Origin: Orlajensenia sp001423545
GTDB taxonomy: Bacteria > Actinomycetota > Actinomycetes > Actinomycetales > Microbacteriaceae
Assembly (NCBI GenBank): GCA_001423545.1
Contig: LMOK01000001.1
Location: forward strand, 62,001 to 126,000
Reading direction: 5' to 3'
DNA length: 64,000 nt
The position numbers and the translations under genes are program-made. The notes under the pieces were generated by a model. The model did not search any database, was not told the DNA's origin, and worked only from the letters and a program-made list of their open reading frames with translations. Position 1 is the first letter of the stretch. Every line of letters begins with the position of its first letter. Below are positions 7,835 to 15,609 of the stretch, in pieces.

Positions 7835-8767
7835 ATGGCCGTCGTCACCATTCGCCAGCTGCTCGACAGCGGCGTTCACTTCGGGCACCAGACCCGCCGT
7901 TGGAACCCGAAGATGAAGCGATTCATCCTCGCCGAGCGCTCGGGTAGCCACATCATCGACCTCCAGCAGTCGCTTGCCTTCATCGACAAGACCTACGACT
8001 ACGTGAAGGAGACCGTCGCTCACGGCGGCACCATCCTCTTCGTCGGAACGAAGAAGCAGGCTCAGGGATCCATCGCCGAGCAGGCGCTCCGCGTCGGCCA
8101 GCCCTACGTCAACCAGCGCTGGCTCGGTGGACTCCTCACCAACTTCCAGACCGTCTCCAAGCGCCTCGCTCGCATGAAGGAGCTCGAGGAGGTCGACTTC
8201 GACGACACGAGCCGTGGATACACCAAGAAGGAACTGCTCATCCAGAAGCGCGAGCTCATCAAGCTTCAGAAGAGCCTCGGTGGAATCCGCAACCTCACGA
8301 AGACGCCGTCTGCGATCTGGATCGTCGACACCAAGAAGGAGCACCTCGCGATCGACGAGGCGCACAAGCTGGGCATCCCCGTCATCGCCATCCTCGACAC
8401 CAACTGCGACCCGGACGACGTCCAGTACCCGATCCCGGGCAACGATGACGCCATCCGTTCCGTCGCACTGCTGACCCGCATCGTCGCCGATGCTGCGGCA
8501 GAGGGACTCGTCCAGCGTCACCAGAAGCCGGAAGAGGGCCAGGAGCCTGCCGAGCCGCTCGCCGAGTGGGAGGCCGAGCTTCTCCAGGCCGGCTCCGAGA
8601 GCACCCCGGAGCAGGCTTCGGCCGAGACCGAGAAGGTCGCCGACGCCGCTGAGGCCGACGTCGCCGTCGAGGTCGCGGACGCCGAGACGCCCCTCGAGGT
8701 CGTCGAGGCCGAGGCTCCCGTCGAGGCGCCGGTCGAGGCTGCTGCAGCCTCCGCCGACGCCAAGTAA
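7835..8767 (+). CDS. rpsB: 30S ribosomal protein S2
   Basis: 310 residues. The S2 core is unmistakable: TIRQLLDSGVHFGHQTRRWN, RSGSHIIDLQQS, LFVGTKKQAQ, RWLGGLLTNFQT, and GIPVIAILDTNCDPD near residue 190. The last ~60 residues are an Ala/Glu-rich acidic tail (EAEAPVEAPVEAAAASADAK) beyond the conserved fold, a common actinobacterial extension. A strong AGAAGGAG ribosome site precedes the ATG. It is followed after 23 bases by tsf, the conserved S2/EF-Ts operon. Confidence 0.98.
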   Translation: MAVVTIRQLLDSGVHFGHQTRRWNPKMKRFILAERSGSHIIDLQQSLAFIDKTYDYVKETVAHGGTILFVGTKKQAQGSIAEQALRVGQPYVNQRWLGGLLTNFQTVSKRLARMKELEEVDFDDTSRGYTKKELLIQKRELIKLQKSLGGIRNLTKTPSAIWIVDTKKEHLAIDEAHKLGIPVIAILDTNCDPDDVQYPIPGNDDAIRSVALLTRIVADAAAEGLVQRHQKPEEGQEPAEPLAEWEAELLQAGSESTPEQASAETEKVADAAEADVAVEVADAETPLEVVEAEAPVEAPVEAAAASADAK

Positions 8768-8790
8768 CCACGATACGAAAGAGAAGCTCT

Positions 8791-9621
8791 ATGGCTAACT
8801 TCAACATCGCCGACCTCAAGGCTCTGCGCGAGCAGCTCGGTACCGGAATGTCCGACACCAAGGCTGCGCTCGTCGAGGCCGAGGGTGACGTCGAGAAGGC
8901 AACCGAGATCCTCCGTCTCAAGGGTGCGAAGGGCAACGCGAAGCGTGCCGACCGTTCCACCTCGGAGGGCCTCGTCGCCGCCGTCGAGAACGGCAACGGA
9001 ACCGCCACGCTGATCGAGCTCGCCTGCGAGACCGACTTCGTCGCCAAGGGCGACAAGTTCGTCGCGCTGTCCGAGAAGGTCCTCGCGGCAGTCGCCGCGT
9101 CCGGCGCCGCATCCGTCGAGGAGGGCCTCGCGGCCCCCGCCGCCGGTGGCACCGTCGCTGACCTCATCGACGGCGAAGCCGCCATCCTCGGTGAGAAGAT
9201 CGAGCTGCGCCGCGTCGCTCTGGTCTCCGGTGAGAACTTCGCGATCTACCTGCACAAGACGTCGAAGGACCTGCCCCCGCAGGTCGGCGTCGTCGTCGGC
9301 TACGCCGGTGCAGACGCTGAGACCGCTCGGTCGATCGCGCAGCACATCTCGTTCGCCAACCCCGAGTACCTGACCCGCGAGGATGTCCCGGCTGACGCTG
9401 TCGACAAGGAGCGCGCCATCGTCGAGCAGATCTCCCGCGAGGAGGGCAAGCCCGAGGCCGCCCTCCCGAAGATCATCGAGGGTCGCGTCGGCGCCTACTT
9501 CAAGCAGGTCGCCCTGCTCGAGCAGGACTACGCGAAGGACAACAAGCTGTCCGTCGCCAAGGTCGTCTCGGATGCCGGACTCACGATCTCGGGCTTCGCC
9601 CGGTTCAAGGTCGGCGCGTAA
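8791..9621 (+). CDS. tsf: Translation elongation factor Ts
   Basis: 276 residues. N-terminal UBA-like module (LKALREQLGTGMSDTKAALVEA) and the TDFVAKGDKF signature that contacts EF-Tu, followed by the dimerisation/core repeats (IEGRVGAYFKQVALLEQDYAKD). EF-Ts recycles EF-Tu-GDP to EF-Tu-GTP. The length matches the actinobacterial form (~275 aa). It is cotranscribed with rpsB and followed immediately by an intrinsic terminator. Confidence 0.98.
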   Translation: MANFNIADLKALREQLGTGMSDTKAALVEAEGDVEKATEILRLKGAKGNAKRADRSTSEGLVAAVENGNGTATLIELACETDFVAKGDKFVALSEKVLAAVAASGAASVEEGLAAPAAGGTVADLIDGEAAILGEKIELRRVALVSGENFAIYLHKTSKDLPPQVGVVVGYAGADAETARSIAQHISFANPEYLTREDVPADAVDKERAIVEQISREEGKPEAALPKIIEGRVGAYFKQVALLEQDYAKDNKLSVAKVVSDAGLTISGFARFKVGA

Positions 9622-9632
9622 CACGCACAGTG

Positions 9633-9670
9633 AAAGGAGCTCGGATCATCAACGATCCGGGCTCCTTTTT
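9633..9670 (+). terminator. Rho-independent terminator after tsf
   Basis: AAAGGAGCTCGGATC, loop ATCAAC, GATCCGGGCTCCTTT then further T residues. The stem is 15 bp with one G-T pair, and a six-T run begins in its 3' arm. It ends the rpsB-tsf transcript before the separate pyrH promoter. Confidence 0.92.
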
Positions 9671-9753
9671 CTCTGCCATCGCGCGTGCGGTGGCACGTCC
9701 CGCACTCGGGGCACAGTAGGTTGAACACAGTCGACGAAAAGGATGCGTCCAGC

Positions 9754-10470
9754 ATGAACGGAACCCACACGAGGCGGCGCGTGCTGCTCAAGCTCTCGGG
9801 AGAGGCCTTCGGCGGCGGATCCCTCGGCGTCAACCCCGATGTCGTCAGTGCACTGGCACGGGAGATCGCGGATGCCGCCACTCAGGTCGAGATCGCCATC
9901 GTCGTCGGCGGCGGCAACTTCTTCCGTGGGGCCGAGCTCTCCCAGCGCGGCATGGACCGTGGACGCGCTGACTACATGGGCATGCTCGGCACAGTCATGA
10001 ACGCCCTCGCCCTCCAGGACTTCCTCGAGCAGGCCGGTCTCGAGACCCGCGTGCAGTCCGCGATCTCGATGACCCAGGTCGCCGAGCCCTACATCCCCCG
10101 CAAGGCGGAGCGGCACCTCGAGAAGGGTCGTGTCGTCATCTTCGGCGCCGGAGCAGGCCTGCCGTACTTCTCGACCGACACCGTCGCAGCCCAGCGCGCA
10201 CTCGAGATCGAGGCCGACGTCGTGCTCGTCGCGAAGAACGGCGTCGACGGCGTCTACGACGACGACCCGCGCACCAACCCCGACGCGAAGAAGATCGATC
10301 GGATCACGTACCAGGAGGCGCTCCAACAGGGCCTCAAGGTCGTCGACTCCACGGCCTTCAGCCTCTGCATGGACAACGACATGCCCATGCAGGTCTTCGG
10401 CATGGAGCCGGCAGGCAACGTGACCGCCGCCATTCTCGGTGCCGACCTCGGCACCGTCGTCAGCAACTAA
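9754..10470 (+). CDS. pyrH: Uridylate kinase
   Basis: 238 residues. Amino-acid-kinase fold: RVLLKLSGEAFGG (phosphate-binding start), IVVGGGNFFRGAE, MDRGRADYMGMLGTVMNALAL, GAGAGLPYFSTDTVAAQRA and LVAKNGVDGVYDDDP. It phosphorylates UMP to UDP with ATP in pyrimidine nucleotide synthesis. The start chosen is the ATG in front of NGTHTRRRVLLKLSGE. A -10-like TAGGTT lies about 30 bases upstream, giving a short leader with AAAAGGA. The neighbour frr follows closely, as in most bacteria. Confidence 0.97.
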   Translation: MNGTHTRRRVLLKLSGEAFGGGSLGVNPDVVSALAREIADAATQVEIAIVVGGGNFFRGAELSQRGMDRGRADYMGMLGTVMNALALQDFLEQAGLETRVQSAISMTQVAEPYIPRKAERHLEKGRVVIFGAGAGLPYFSTDTVAAQRALEIEADVVLVAKNGVDGVYDDDPRTNPDAKKIDRITYQEALQQGLKVVDSTAFSLCMDNDMPMQVFGMEPAGNVTAAILGADLGTVVSN

Positions 10471-10504
10471 GCTTTCCCTCAAGTACCTTCCAGAAGGAGT
10501 CACC

Positions 10505-11059
10505 GTGATCGCGGATGTCCTGTCCGATGCCGCTGCCCGCATGAGCAAGGCGGTCGAAGTCGCCAAAGACGACTTCTCCTCCGTGCGCACCGGGCGTGCG
10601 AACCCCCAGCTCTTCCAGAAGATCATGGTGAGCTACTACGGCACGCCGACGCCGCTGGCCCAGCTCGCCTCGCTGGCGAACCCCGAGGCCCGCACCCTCG
10701 TCGTGACGCCCTACGACAAGAGCGCCCTGCGCGACATCGAGCAGGCCATCCGCGACACCCCCAACCTCGGTGCGAACCCGTCGAATGACGGCAACATCAT
10801 CCGGGTGACCCTTCCCGAGCTCACGGCGGACCGCCGCAAGGAGTTCGTCAAGATCGTCAGGAGCAAGGGCGAGGACGCCAAGGTGTCCGTGCGCAACATC
10901 CGCCGCAAGGCCAAGGATGAACTCGACGCCCTGAAGAGCGAAGTCGGCGACGACGAGGTGTCCCGCGGTGAGAAGGAACTCGAGCAGGTGACCAAGACGC
11001 ACGTCGACGCCATCGACGACGCACTGAAGCGCAAGGAAGCCGAACTCCTCGAGGTCTAG
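10505..11059 (+). CDS. frr: Ribosome recycling factor
   Basis: 184 residues from GTG with AGAAGGAG at ideal spacing. The three-helix-bundle signature is intact: MSKAVEVAKDDFSSVRTGRA, YYGTPTPLAQLASL, VTPYDKSALRDIEQAI, LPELTADRRKEFVKIV and VRNIRRKAKDELDALK. With EF-G it splits post-termination ribosomes. The upstream gene pyrH ends 34 bases earlier and cdsA starts five bases after the stop, so a pyrH-frr-cdsA operon is likely. Confidence 0.97.
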   Translation: MIADVLSDAAARMSKAVEVAKDDFSSVRTGRANPQLFQKIMVSYYGTPTPLAQLASLANPEARTLVVTPYDKSALRDIEQAIRDTPNLGANPSNDGNIIRVTLPELTADRRKEFVKIVRSKGEDAKVSVRNIRRKAKDELDALKSEVGDDEVSRGEKELEQVTKTHVDAIDDALKRKEAELLEV

Positions 11060-11064
11060 GGCTG

Positions 11065-12087
11065 ATGTCCGCTCCTGATGAACCCGCGCCGGAACCCCGG
11101 GATCCTCGCCGCAAGCGCGATGGGAAGCGTGACGACGTCCGAGCACAGGTGAAGGCGACCCGTGCCGACATCGAGCGCCAGCTCGAGTCGACGCGCGCAG
11201 ACATCGAGCGTCAGTTCGAGGCGACGCGCGGCAAGATCGAGGCGACGAGCGAGAAGATTCAGGCCCGCACGGGTCGCAATCTCATCCTCGCGACCCTCAT
11301 CGGCCTCGCGCTCGGCTTCGCCATGCTCTTCAGCCTCATCGTGGTGAAGGAACTGTTCCTCCTCTTCGGAGCGTTCATCGTCTTCTTCACCGTCTACGAG
11401 CTGAGCCAGGGCCTGCGCCGTTCCGGCCGAATGGTGCCGATCATCCCCGTCATCTTCGCGACCGTCGCGATGATCCCCCTGACGTGGTTCTGGTCGGGAG
11501 CCGGACAGTGGCTCGGTCTCGTCGGTGGCATCGCCCTGGTCACGCTCTGGCGCCTCATCGAGACCCTGCTGCCCGGGCGGCGGGTGGACGGCAGTGCGCT
11601 GCTGCGCGACGTGGGCTCGGCGATCTTCGTCCTGATCTACGTGGCGGTGTTCATGAGCTTCACCGTGCTGCTCCTCGCGCGCGAGGGGGGCGAGTACTGG
11701 ATCCTCGCGTTCCTGATCCTCGTGATCGCCGTGGACACCGGTGCGTATGCCAGCGGCCTCTCGTTCGGGCGGCATCCGATGGCCCCGCGCATCAGCCCGA
11801 AGAAGACCTGGGAGGGCTTCGCCGGCGCGGTGGCCGCGAGCCTCGTGGGGGGAGTGCTCCTCGCCGTCCTGATGCTGCAGATGCCCTGGTGGTTCGGCCT
11901 GGTGTTCGGCGTGGCCATCGTGCTCTCGGCGACCATCGGTGATCTCGCCGAGTCGTTGCTGAAACGCGACCTCGGCATCAAGGACATGAGCTCCTGGCTC
12001 CCCGGACACGGTGGATTCCTCGACAGGCTCGACTCGATCCTGCCGTCGGCCGTGATCACCTACGCGTTGTTCCTCATCTTCGCCTGA
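11065..12087 (+). CDS. cdsA: Phosphatidate cytidylyltransferase
   Basis: 340 residues. The C-terminal half holds the CdsA signature SPKKTWEGFAGAVAAS ... ATIGDLAESLLKRDLGIKDMS and the terminal PGHGGFLDRLDS. About eight hydrophobic helices start near residue 75. It makes CDP-diacylglycerol from phosphatidic acid and CTP, the precursor of phosphatidylglycerol, cardiolipin and phosphatidylinositol. The first ~70 residues are an unusual charged, probably coiled-coil extension with near repeats RADIERQLEST / RADIERQFEAT / RGKIEATSEKI. It directly follows frr. Confidence 0.95.
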   Translation: MSAPDEPAPEPRDPRRKRDGKRDDVRAQVKATRADIERQLESTRADIERQFEATRGKIEATSEKIQARTGRNLILATLIGLALGFAMLFSLIVVKELFLLFGAFIVFFTVYELSQGLRRSGRMVPIIPVIFATVAMIPLTWFWSGAGQWLGLVGGIALVTLWRLIETLLPGRRVDGSALLRDVGSAIFVLIYVAVFMSFTVLLLAREGGEYWILAFLILVIAVDTGAYASGLSFGRHPMAPRISPKKTWEGFAGAVAASLVGGVLLAVLMLQMPWWFGLVFGVAIVLSATIGDLAESLLKRDLGIKDMSSWLPGHGGFLDRLDSILPSAVITYALFLIFA

Positions 12088-12096
12088 TCTGTTTGG

Positions 12097-12102
12097 CAGA
12101 AT
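12097..12102 (+). promoter_or_regulatory. Probable -10 box (CAGAAT), leaderless start
   Basis: CAGAAT ends six bases before the GTG at 12109, so transcription would begin at or next to the start codon. No ribosome site is visible. It deviates from TAnnnT at the first base. Confidence 0.4.
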
Positions 12103-12108
12103 GTTCCC

Positions 12109-12657
12109 GTGAGTACCACCTTCCCCCGCGCCGGTAGAGGCAAGCCCGGCTACAACGTCGACCAGGTCGAGGCGTTCCTCGCGGAAGCGCGCGTCGCCTA
12201 CGACGCCGACCCCACGACGGCGACCATGGTGGCGGACGACATCCGTCGCACGGCGTTCTCGATGCAGAAGAGCGGCTACTCGACGCAGCACGTCGATGCG
12301 GCGCTCGAGCGCCTCGAGGACGCCTTCGCCGCCCGTGAACGTGATCGGGCACTGCAGGAGGCCGGGAACGAGGAGTGGTACCGAGAGGCCCGCCAGACCG
12401 CCCAGGTCATCCTCAACCGGCTCGATCGGGAGAAGGGCCACCGCTTCCAGCGCACCAGCATCCTCACCGAGGGCTACAGCGTGGCCGACGTCGACAAGTT
12501 CGCCGCCAAGCTCACCCGCTATTTCCAGGACGGCTACGCGCTCACCGTCGACGACGTGCGCACGGCTGTCTTCCGTCCTCAGCGCGGCGGGTATCGCGAG
12601 GCGCAGGTCGACATCGTGCTCGACAGCGTCGTCGACGTGATGCTGGCCGTTCGATGA
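12109..12657 (+). CDS. DivIVA domain-containing protein
   Basis: 182 residues from GTG. Two repeats of a DivIVA-like motif are seen, each with a Phe-x-x-x..Gly-Tyr-x(2-3)-Val-Asp core: FPRAGRGKPGYNVDQVEAFL at residues 4-23 and HRFQRTSILTEGYSVADVDK near 112-131. Each is followed by shorter GYS/GGY echoes (KSGYSTQHVDAAL; RGGYREAQVDIVLD). DivIVA/Wag31 proteins mark curved membrane and poles in Actinobacteria. This one lacks the long coiled coil, so it may be an accessory partner rather than the polar scaffold. Located after cdsA with its own likely leaderless promoter. Confidence 0.75.
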   Translation: MSTTFPRAGRGKPGYNVDQVEAFLAEARVAYDADPTTATMVADDIRRTAFSMQKSGYSTQHVDAALERLEDAFAARERDRALQEAGNEEWYREARQTAQVILNRLDREKGHRFQRTSILTEGYSVADVDKFAAKLTRYFQDGYALTVDDVRTAVFRPQRGGYREAQVDIVLDSVVDVMLAVR

Positions 12658-12713
12658 GCCACGCGGTGCGATGGTGGTCGTCGCGGGCCCTTCTGGGCTA
12701 GCATCGAGGAATC

Positions 12714-13403
12714 GTGGGTAGGCATTCCGGAGTACTCGTCCCCGTCAAGACCGCTGTCGCGGTCGCGACACCGATGAAGCGACCCGCCCCGGTGCGTCGC
12801 CGGTCCCGGTCTCACGCGGCACTGTTCGCCTTCGCGTTCGCCGCCAGCGCCGCCTTCGTCCTCGTGAACGTCGTCGACCCGTACTCGGGCGCGACAGCCT
12901 CTCCCTACTTCCGCGTTCCGCAGGCGTACGACCCTGCCGACGTTCAGGCGCTCGATGTCGCCGGCGAGTACGAGGTGACGATCCAGCGCGACGGCTACGA
13001 CGTGATGGCCAAGCCCGAACCCGAGCCCGTGATCATCGAGCCCGCCGCCGTCGAGGAGGAGGAGAGCTCGGGCTGGGCCCCGCCCGCCGGCAACCCCGAC
13101 CCCGGTACGGCCCAGGCGATCGCCCTCGACATGGTGCACGCCCGAGGCTGGGGCGACGGCGAGTTCAGCTGCCTGGTGGCCCTGTGGGACCGCGAATCCG
13201 GCTGGAACGTCTACGCGAGCAACAGCTCGAGTGGAGCCTACGGAATCCCGCAGGCCCTGCCCGGCTCCAAGATGGGCAGCGCCGGCGGAGACTGGGAGAC
13301 CAACCCCGCCACCCAGATCGCATGGGGGCTCGGCTACATCGGCGACCGCTATGGAAGCCCCTGCGGTGCGTGGGCGCACTCCGAGGACGCCGGCTGGTAC
13401 TGA
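12714..13403 (+). CDS. Secreted lysozyme-fold (lytic transglycosylase / APF-like) protein
   Basis: 229 residues from GTG. A hydrophobic segment (ALFAFAFAASAAFVLVNVV, ~residues 36-54) serves as signal/anchor. A linker rich in Pro/Glu follows (KPEPEPVIIEPAAVEEEESS). The C-terminal ~95 residues form a lysozyme-like domain: CLVALWDRESGWNVYASN with the putative catalytic Glu, SSGAYGIPQALPGSKMGSAG, and NPATQIAWGLGYIGDRYGSP. This pattern is shared by aggregation-promoting-factor-type C-terminal domains in Gram-positive bacteria and implies peptidoglycan binding or cleavage outside the cell. A TAGCAT -10-like box lies just upstream. Confidence 0.82.
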   Translation: MGRHSGVLVPVKTAVAVATPMKRPAPVRRRSRSHAALFAFAFAASAAFVLVNVVDPYSGATASPYFRVPQAYDPADVQALDVAGEYEVTIQRDGYDVMAKPEPEPVIIEPAAVEEEESSGWAPPAGNPDPGTAQAIALDMVHARGWGDGEFSCLVALWDRESGWNVYASNSSSGAYGIPQALPGSKMGSAGGDWETNPATQIAWGLGYIGDRYGSPCGAWAHSEDAGWY

Positions 13404-13414
13404 GCCGTCGCGCT

Positions 13415-13420
13415 TAGACT
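13415..13420 (+). promoter_or_regulatory. -10 box TAGACT, leaderless transcript
   Basis: TAGACT is separated by six bases (GGTCCC) from the ATG at 13427. The start point would coincide with the ATG. There is no Shine-Dalgarno sequence. Confidence 0.6.
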
Positions 13421-13426
13421 GGTCCC

Positions 13427-13729
13427 ATGCCCCGCTCCAACCGTCCGCCGCAGCGCGGCCGCGGCCGGGGTGACGACGAGCCGGAGGACGACCTGAGCCG
13501 CCTCATGGCCGGATGGCGTCGCACCGAGGCGAAACGGGATGGCAGCTGGAACGTGCAGCCCGTGTCGAGCCTGCAGGCCGTGAAGAGCTACGTGTGCCCC
13601 GGTTGCTCCCTGGCGATCGACCCGGGCATCGCCCACGTCGTCGCCTGGCGTGCCGACGCTCTGCTCGGAGATGCCGCCGCACTGGCCGATCGTCGCCATT
13701 GGCACAACCACTGCTGGCGCATCCGGTGA
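13427..13729 (+). CDS. Small conserved protein with putative zinc site
   Basis: 100 residues. The N-terminal third is basic and acidic low-complexity (RPPQRGRGRGDDEPEDDL). The C-terminal part carries CPGC at residues 57-60 and HWHNHCW near the end, which together could bind zinc (Cys2 plus His/Cys) in a treble-clef-like arrangement. I recognise the general shape from actinobacterial proteins of unknown function but cannot assign a role. A GTGA overlap with the next gene indicates coupling to the hydrolase. Expression probably starts from a leaderless promoter. Confidence 0.7.
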   Translation: MPRSNRPPQRGRGRGDDEPEDDLSRLMAGWRRTEAKRDGSWNVQPVSSLQAVKSYVCPGCSLAIDPGIAHVVAWRADALLGDAAALADRRHWHNHCWRIR

Positions 13730-14487
13730 CGGATGCCGCACGAGATGAGGAACCGTTGACCGACACGGCCACGCAGGAGATCCGCGGAGGCATCGACCTC
13801 CCGGCCGTCCGAGAGGACATCGAGCTGCGCACGAGCGACGGGCTGACGCTCGTGGGAGAGCTCGCCCTGCCTGCGGACCGGCCGCCGGTGGCGACACTCG
13901 TGACGCTGCATCCGCTGCCCACCCACGGCGGCTTCATGGACTCGCACATCCTGCGGAAGGCTGCCGGACGGCTGCCCGCGCTGGCCGACCTCGCCGTGCT
14001 GCGCTTCAACACCCGCGGGACGACGTCGCCCAGAGGGACGAGCGACGGCGCCTTCGGCGACGGCGTGACGGAGAGCGAGGACGTGGCAGCGGCCATGGAC
14101 TTCGTGGCCGAGCGCGGGCTGCCGCATCCGTGGCTCGTGGGCTGGTCGTTCGGAACAGAACTCGCCCTGAAGCACGGCCTCGAGCACCCGATCGACGGCG
14201 TCATCCTGCTGTCGCCGCCGCTGCGCCGCACCAGCCCTGACGAGCTGGCACGGTGGGCCGGGAGTGGGCACCCGCTGGTCGCACTCATTCCCGAGCACGA
14301 CGACTTCCTCAAGCCCGCTGAGGCGTTGGAGAAGTTCGCCGCGGTCCCGGATGCGGAGGTCATTCCGGTCGATGACGCCAAGCACCTCTGGGTGGGGGAG
14401 ACGCAGACCCGCAGGGTGCTCGACGAGATCGTGCGCGTGGTGAACCCCGCGGCCCTGCCGCTGCCCACCCGCTGGCCAGCCGACTGA
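13726..14487 (+). CDS. Alpha/beta hydrolase
   Basis: 253 residues from the GTG overlapping the upstream stop; a TTG at 13756 preceded by GAGGA is an equally reasonable start. The fold is of the small-serine-hydrolase type: TLHPLPTHGGFMDSHIL (oxyanion region), RFNTRGTTSPRG, nucleophile elbow VGWSFGTELAL (G-W-S-F-G), acid region IPEHDDFLKP and terminal His in DDAKHLWVG. This is close to the CocE/YpfH-like alpha/beta hydrolases acting on esters. The substrate is unknown. Cytoplasmic; no signal peptide. Confidence 0.82.
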   Translation: MTDAARDEEPLTDTATQEIRGGIDLPAVREDIELRTSDGLTLVGELALPADRPPVATLVTLHPLPTHGGFMDSHILRKAAGRLPALADLAVLRFNTRGTTSPRGTSDGAFGDGVTESEDVAAAMDFVAERGLPHPWLVGWSFGTELALKHGLEHPIDGVILLSPPLRRTSPDELARWAGSGHPLVALIPEHDDFLKPAEALEKFAAVPDAEVIPVDDAKHLWVGETQTRRVLDEIVRVVNPAALPLPTRWPAD

Positions 14488-14517
14488 CTGACCGACAGGG
14501 GTTCCGCAGTCCGACGC

Positions 14518-15582
14518 CTAGAGCTCGTTCTGGCGCGGGATGACGACCTGCTTGATGATCAGGATGATCGACGCGGCGACGGGGATGGCGATGAGCGCTC
14601 CGAGGATGCCGAGGAGCGCGCCTCCGGCGAGGGCGGCGATCACGACGACGGAGCCGGGAACCGACACCGCGCGGCTCATGATGCGTGGGCTCAGGATGTA
14701 TGCCTCGACCTGCATGTACACGAGGTAGTAGATCGCGGCCACGAGGGCGGTCAGCGGCGATCCCAGACCGGGGATGAGGCAGACCAGCACGATGATGACG
14801 GAGCCCGAGATCGTTCCCACCAGCGGGATGATCGACAGGAGGAAGGCGATGAAGGCGAGAACCGCCGGGAACGGCGCCTGGATGATCGACAGGAAGATGA
14901 AGCTCAGCACTCCGTTGATGAGACCGAGGCTCACCTGGCCCACGACGAAGCGGCCGACGGATGCCGTGATCTGCTCGGTCAGGTCTGAGAACCGCTCGCG
15001 CTTCGAGGCCGGAACCAGCTGGTAGGTCGCCCGCTTGATGGATCCGAGGGACGCCGTGAAGTACAGGGTCAGGATGAGCACGATGACCACGGCGAAGAGC
15101 CCGGCGCCGATGCCGATGCCGATGGCCAGCACCCCGCCGGCGAGATCGCCGACCTTGGTCGGATCAGCCACGAAGTCGTTGATCGACTTGGTGATGCTGT
15201 CGGCGATGAGCGGCACGTCGAAGGCGGGGAACTGGTCCTGCAGTTGGTCGATGAAGTCGGGGCTCGCGACCCGCTCGACGATCGACGGGATCTGCGAGAT
15301 GAACTTCGAGGTCTCCGACACGATGATCGGCACGACCAGGACGACGAGTCCGGCCACGAGGCCGAGCACGCCGACGAGCACCACGAGGATGGCCGACCAG
15401 CGCGGCCACCGCTTCGATTCGAGCCACGAGACGACCGGGTCGAGACCGAGGGCGAGGAACAGCGCGGCGCCGACGTAGGTGAGGATCGTGGACAGCTGCA
15501 CCACCGAGAAGATGATGAGCAGGCCGAGGCCCACGCCGAGCGTCCCGATCAGGCCGAGCCTGAAGGCGTTGTGGATCTTCAC
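14518..15582 (-). CDS. AI-2E family transporter (permease)
   Basis: 354 residues from GTG. About eight hydrophobic helices in the family pattern: paired N-terminal helices around FLALGLDPVVSWLESKRWPRW, a long amphipathic periplasmic-type segment (residues ~95-150), then conserved LINGVLSFIFLSIIQAPFPAVLAFIAFLLSIIPLVGT and the C-terminal PRIMSRAVSVPGSVVVIAALAGG. Members export small molecules, and some exchange Na+/H+ or export AI-2. The substrate here is unknown. It starts 27 bases after the Scy-like gene stop and is probably cotranscribed with it. Confidence 0.88.
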   Translation of the reverse strand: MKIHNAFRLGLIGTLGVGLGLLIIFSVVQLSTILTYVGAALFLALGLDPVVSWLESKRWPRWSAILVVLVGVLGLVAGLVVLVVPIIVSETSKFISQIPSIVERVASPDFIDQLQDQFPAFDVPLIADSITKSINDFVADPTKVGDLAGGVLAIGIGIGAGLFAVVIVLILTLYFTASLGSIKRATYQLVPASKRERFSDLTEQITASVGRFVVGQVSLGLINGVLSFIFLSIIQAPFPAVLAFIAFLLSIIPLVGTISGSVIIVLVCLIPGLGSPLTALVAAIYYLVYMQVEAYILSPRIMSRAVSVPGSVVVIAALAGGALLGILGALIAIPVAASIILIIKQVVIPRQNEL

Positions 15583-15609
15583 TGAGGTCGGATTCCGGCT
15601 CTGCTGCGG

